Assembly: GCA_946186535.1 (NCBI GenBank)
Contig: CAMHNT010000098.1
Coordinates: 1-8,094 of the forward strand
Source: an uncultured Clostridia bacterium
GTDB lineage: Bacteria > Bacillota > Clostridia > Oscillospirales > Acutalibacteraceae
DNA length: 8,094 nucleotides
Reading direction: 5' to 3'
A model generated the notes under the pieces. It was not told where the DNA came from. It made no database searches and worked only from the letters and a program-made list of their open reading frames with translations. The position numbers and the translations under genes are program-made. Positions 7,105 through 8,094 of the stretch are shown one piece after another (positions within the stretch are counted from its first letter, which is position 1; every line of letters begins with the position of its first letter).

Positions 7105-7743
7105 TTGGGTGATATAATTAAAAGGCCTGTGCAAAAAAGATCATCAGAAACAAGGATGAAACTGATGAATAAGGCTCTTCTTCTATATTCTCAAAAAGGT
7201 TATCATAATGTAACTATGGACGAAATAGCAGAAGAATCCGGCTTATCGACAGGCATTGCATACCGATATTTTAAAAATAAAAAAGATTTGCTCCTGAATT
7301 CATTGGAGTATGCTTTTGAGAACATAAACAGTCTTACTGATACAAGTGAGGATACGCTTAGCCGATTTAACAATACAGAAGAAACATTGTCTTATGCTTT
7401 GGAACAATTTGAAGCTCTTCATCGGAAATATTATGACTTTCACGAAGAGCTTGAAGGACTTAGGCACAGCGATTCGGATGTCAAAAATTTGTATGATAAA
7501 ATCGAGAATAAAGCAATTCAGGCGCTGTATGAAAAACTTCCGGAACATATCAGAAATTCACAGAATTCAAAGGAAAAGATGTACCTTGCGGTTGGATTAA
7601 TGGAACATTATTGTCATATGGTAATGGATGATAAGTACTCAGGGCTTGATTTCGCTCATATGAAATCGTTTACAATAAAAATGACTGTTGATATATTTGA
7701 TAGTGGAAATTATGATCAGCTGACGTATTCCGAACATTTTTGA
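7105..7743 (+). CDS. TetR/AcrR-family transcriptional regulator
   Basis: DNA-binding repressor of 212 residues, usual for TetR proteins. The N-terminal domain runs from about residue 13 to 63: helix 1 around TRMKLMNKALLLYSQKGY, then the helix-turn-helix TMDEIAEESGLSTGIAYRYF at 37-56, then KNKKDLL. The rest is a helical ligand-binding and dimerisation domain, too variable to predict the ligand. The TTG at 7105 is taken as the start because the next in-frame ATG (codon 18) lies within helix 1, and a GGTGA is correctly placed upstream. It is co-transcribed with the aldo/keto reductase. Self-repression through GTGAGA-GATT-TCTCAC at 6142-6157 is inferred from position and symmetry. No clear terminator follows the gene. 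Confidence 0.93.
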   Translation: MGDIIKRPVQKRSSETRMKLMNKALLLYSQKGYHNVTMDEIAEESGLSTGIAYRYFKNKKDLLLNSLEYAFENINSLTDTSEDTLSRFNNTEETLSYALEQFEALHRKYYDFHEELEGLRHSDSDVKNLYDKIENKAIQALYEKLPEHIRNSQNSKEKMYLAVGLMEHYCHMVMDDKYSGLDFAHMKSFTIKMTVDIFDSGNYDQLTYSEHF

Positions 7744-7956
7744 CAGAGTAAATTACACGAATTGGGAAAAATACGGGTTGCTTAGACTTTCAGCTGCGCC
7801 ATGGTAGAAATAGACAGTTTCTTTGTTTTTTTCGATATTACACCCATTATTTCAAAACAACTGCTTGCGATGATGTTTGATAGAGAAGGATTTATGAAAA
7901 TCATGAATGACTTTATGAACAGGCGGGCGATAACGATTGACAAGATTCAAGAATAA
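7724..7956 (+). pseudogene. Possible frameshifted gene remnant, unrecognised
   Basis: No intact gene is present, but two adjoining frames read like protein. One frame is open from 7724, overlapping the end of the TetR gene, to a stop at 7805-7807 and includes NYTNWEKYGLLRLSAAPW. A second is open from 7786 to the stop at 7954-7956. From ATG 7801 it gives 51 residues starting MVEIDSFFVFFDITPIISKQ and ending RRAITIDKIQE. ATG 7801 has no ribosome binding site. The two could be joined by a single frameshift near 7786-7804, giving the C-terminal part of a lost gene. I do not recognise the family. Chance open reading in AT-rich DNA is the alternative. Confidence 0.25.
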
Positions 7957-7969
7957 TGCGCTTTGCATC

Positions 7970-7998
7970 TTGATGAAAGCCGAATAATATGATACAAT
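7970..7998 (+). promoter_or_regulatory. Extended -10 promoter of the gene at the contig end
   Basis: TTGATG at 7970-7975 (4 of 6 to consensus) and TACAAT at 7993-7998 (5 of 6) are 17 bases apart. A TG at 7990-7991 makes an extended -10. Predicted start near 8005 gives a leader of about 50 bases before ATG 8056. It shows the downstream gene is transcribed separately from the reductase operon. Confidence 0.7.
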
Positions 7999-8024
7999 GG
8001 TTTTATTGAACTAACTATCTGTTA

Positions 8025-8043
8025 TAGAAACAATTCTGTTCTA
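8025..8043. promoter_or_regulatory. Imperfect inverted repeat in the leader of the last gene
   Basis: TAGAAACA at 8025-8032 and TGTTCTA at 8037-8043 pair with one bulged A and a 4-base loop. The right arm touches the ribosome binding site. It could be an operator or a weak leader hairpin, but short AT-rich symmetry of this kind also occurs by chance. Confidence 0.25.
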
Positions 8044-8049
8044 AAGGAG
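8043..8049 (+). promoter_or_regulatory. Strong ribosome binding site
   Basis: AAAGGAG six bases before ATG 8056, a near-complete Shine-Dalgarno match. It supports a real gene start despite only nine codons being present. Confidence 0.8.
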
Positions 8050-8055
8050 AAAATA

Positions 8056-8083
8056 ATGAGTTTTCAGTACAATCTTTTTAAAT
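8056..8083 (+). CDS. Start of a gene cut off at the contig end (MSFQYNLFK...)
   Basis: Only nine codons are visible, MSFQYNLFK, preceded by a strong AAAGGAG site and an extended -10 promoter. An apparent TAG follows at 8083-8085, but its last two bases belong to an 11-base match to the Illumina adapter. The stop is therefore most likely an artefact and the gene continues beyond the contig. Too little is present to name a product. Confidence 0.7.
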
Positions 8084-8094
8084 AGATCGGAAGA
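8084..8094. other. Illumina adapter remnant at the contig end
   Basis: The final bases AGATCGGAAGA are identical to the first 11 bases of the standard Illumina TruSeq adapter (AGATCGGAAGAGC). Their place at the very end of the sequence makes untrimmed adapter far more likely than genomic sequence. Confidence 0.9.

Noticed and set aside
7806..7832. AGAAA-TAGACAG-TTTCT followed by a T-rich run, as a terminator for the TetR gene.
   Set aside because: The stem is five base pairs, four of them A-T, too weak to be called a terminator.
7960..7980. GCTTTGCATC/GATGAAAGC hairpin near the last promoter.
   Set aside because: It has a bulge, a very small loop and no T-run, and it overlaps the -35 box; no function can be supported.

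Overview
The window is a low-GC bacterial contig end. Strong Shine-Dalgarno sites (GGTGAT/AAAGGAG), a textbook TTGACA-17-TATAAT promoter, AT-rich codon use and family-level resemblance of the proteins suggest a gut-type Firmicute of the Clostridia (Ruminococcus/Oscillospiraceae-like). This is inferred from style, not from a marker gene. All genes are on the + strand.

Layout. (1) Positions 50-5851 hold one very large gene for a ~1933-residue multidomain protein. In order it has an N-terminal segment, a transglutaminase-like domain with Cys/His/Asp, a DUF4011 region, a split superfamily-1 (UPF1-like) helicase with all main motifs, a Vsr/MTES_1575-like nuclease domain, and a DUF3320 plus winged-helix-like tail. 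This architecture is close to the DUF4011-helicase-Vsr proteins that I recall being linked to antiphage defence (Hhe-type). No partner gene is visible downstream, and upstream is cut off by the window edge. (2) Positions 5873-6091 are a GC-richer, 219-bp element bounded by 21-bp terminal inverted repeats with one mismatch, followed by eight T. It looks like a MITE-type repeat that also ends the helicase transcript. (3) Positions 6097-6164 are a compact control region. A perfect-consensus promoter carries one palindrome over its -35 box and a second over its -10/start site. (4) Positions 6180-7743 are a two-gene operon: an aldo/keto reductase with an intact catalytic tetrad, then a TetR-family regulator with a TTG start one base after the reductase stop. 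The simplest model is that the TetR protein binds one of the two palindromes and represses its own operon until a ligand, perhaps a reactive carbonyl handled by the reductase, releases it. (5) Positions 7744-7969 hold no clear gene, only a coding-like stretch in two frames that may be a gene remnant. (6) Positions 7970-8083 contain a good promoter, a leader with an imperfect inverted repeat, a strong ribosome binding site and the first nine codons of another gene.

The last 11 bases (8084-8094) match the start of the Illumina adapter. The final gene's apparent stop codon is therefore an artefact, and genomic sequence ends at about 8083. No tRNA, rRNA, CRISPR array or integrase was seen.
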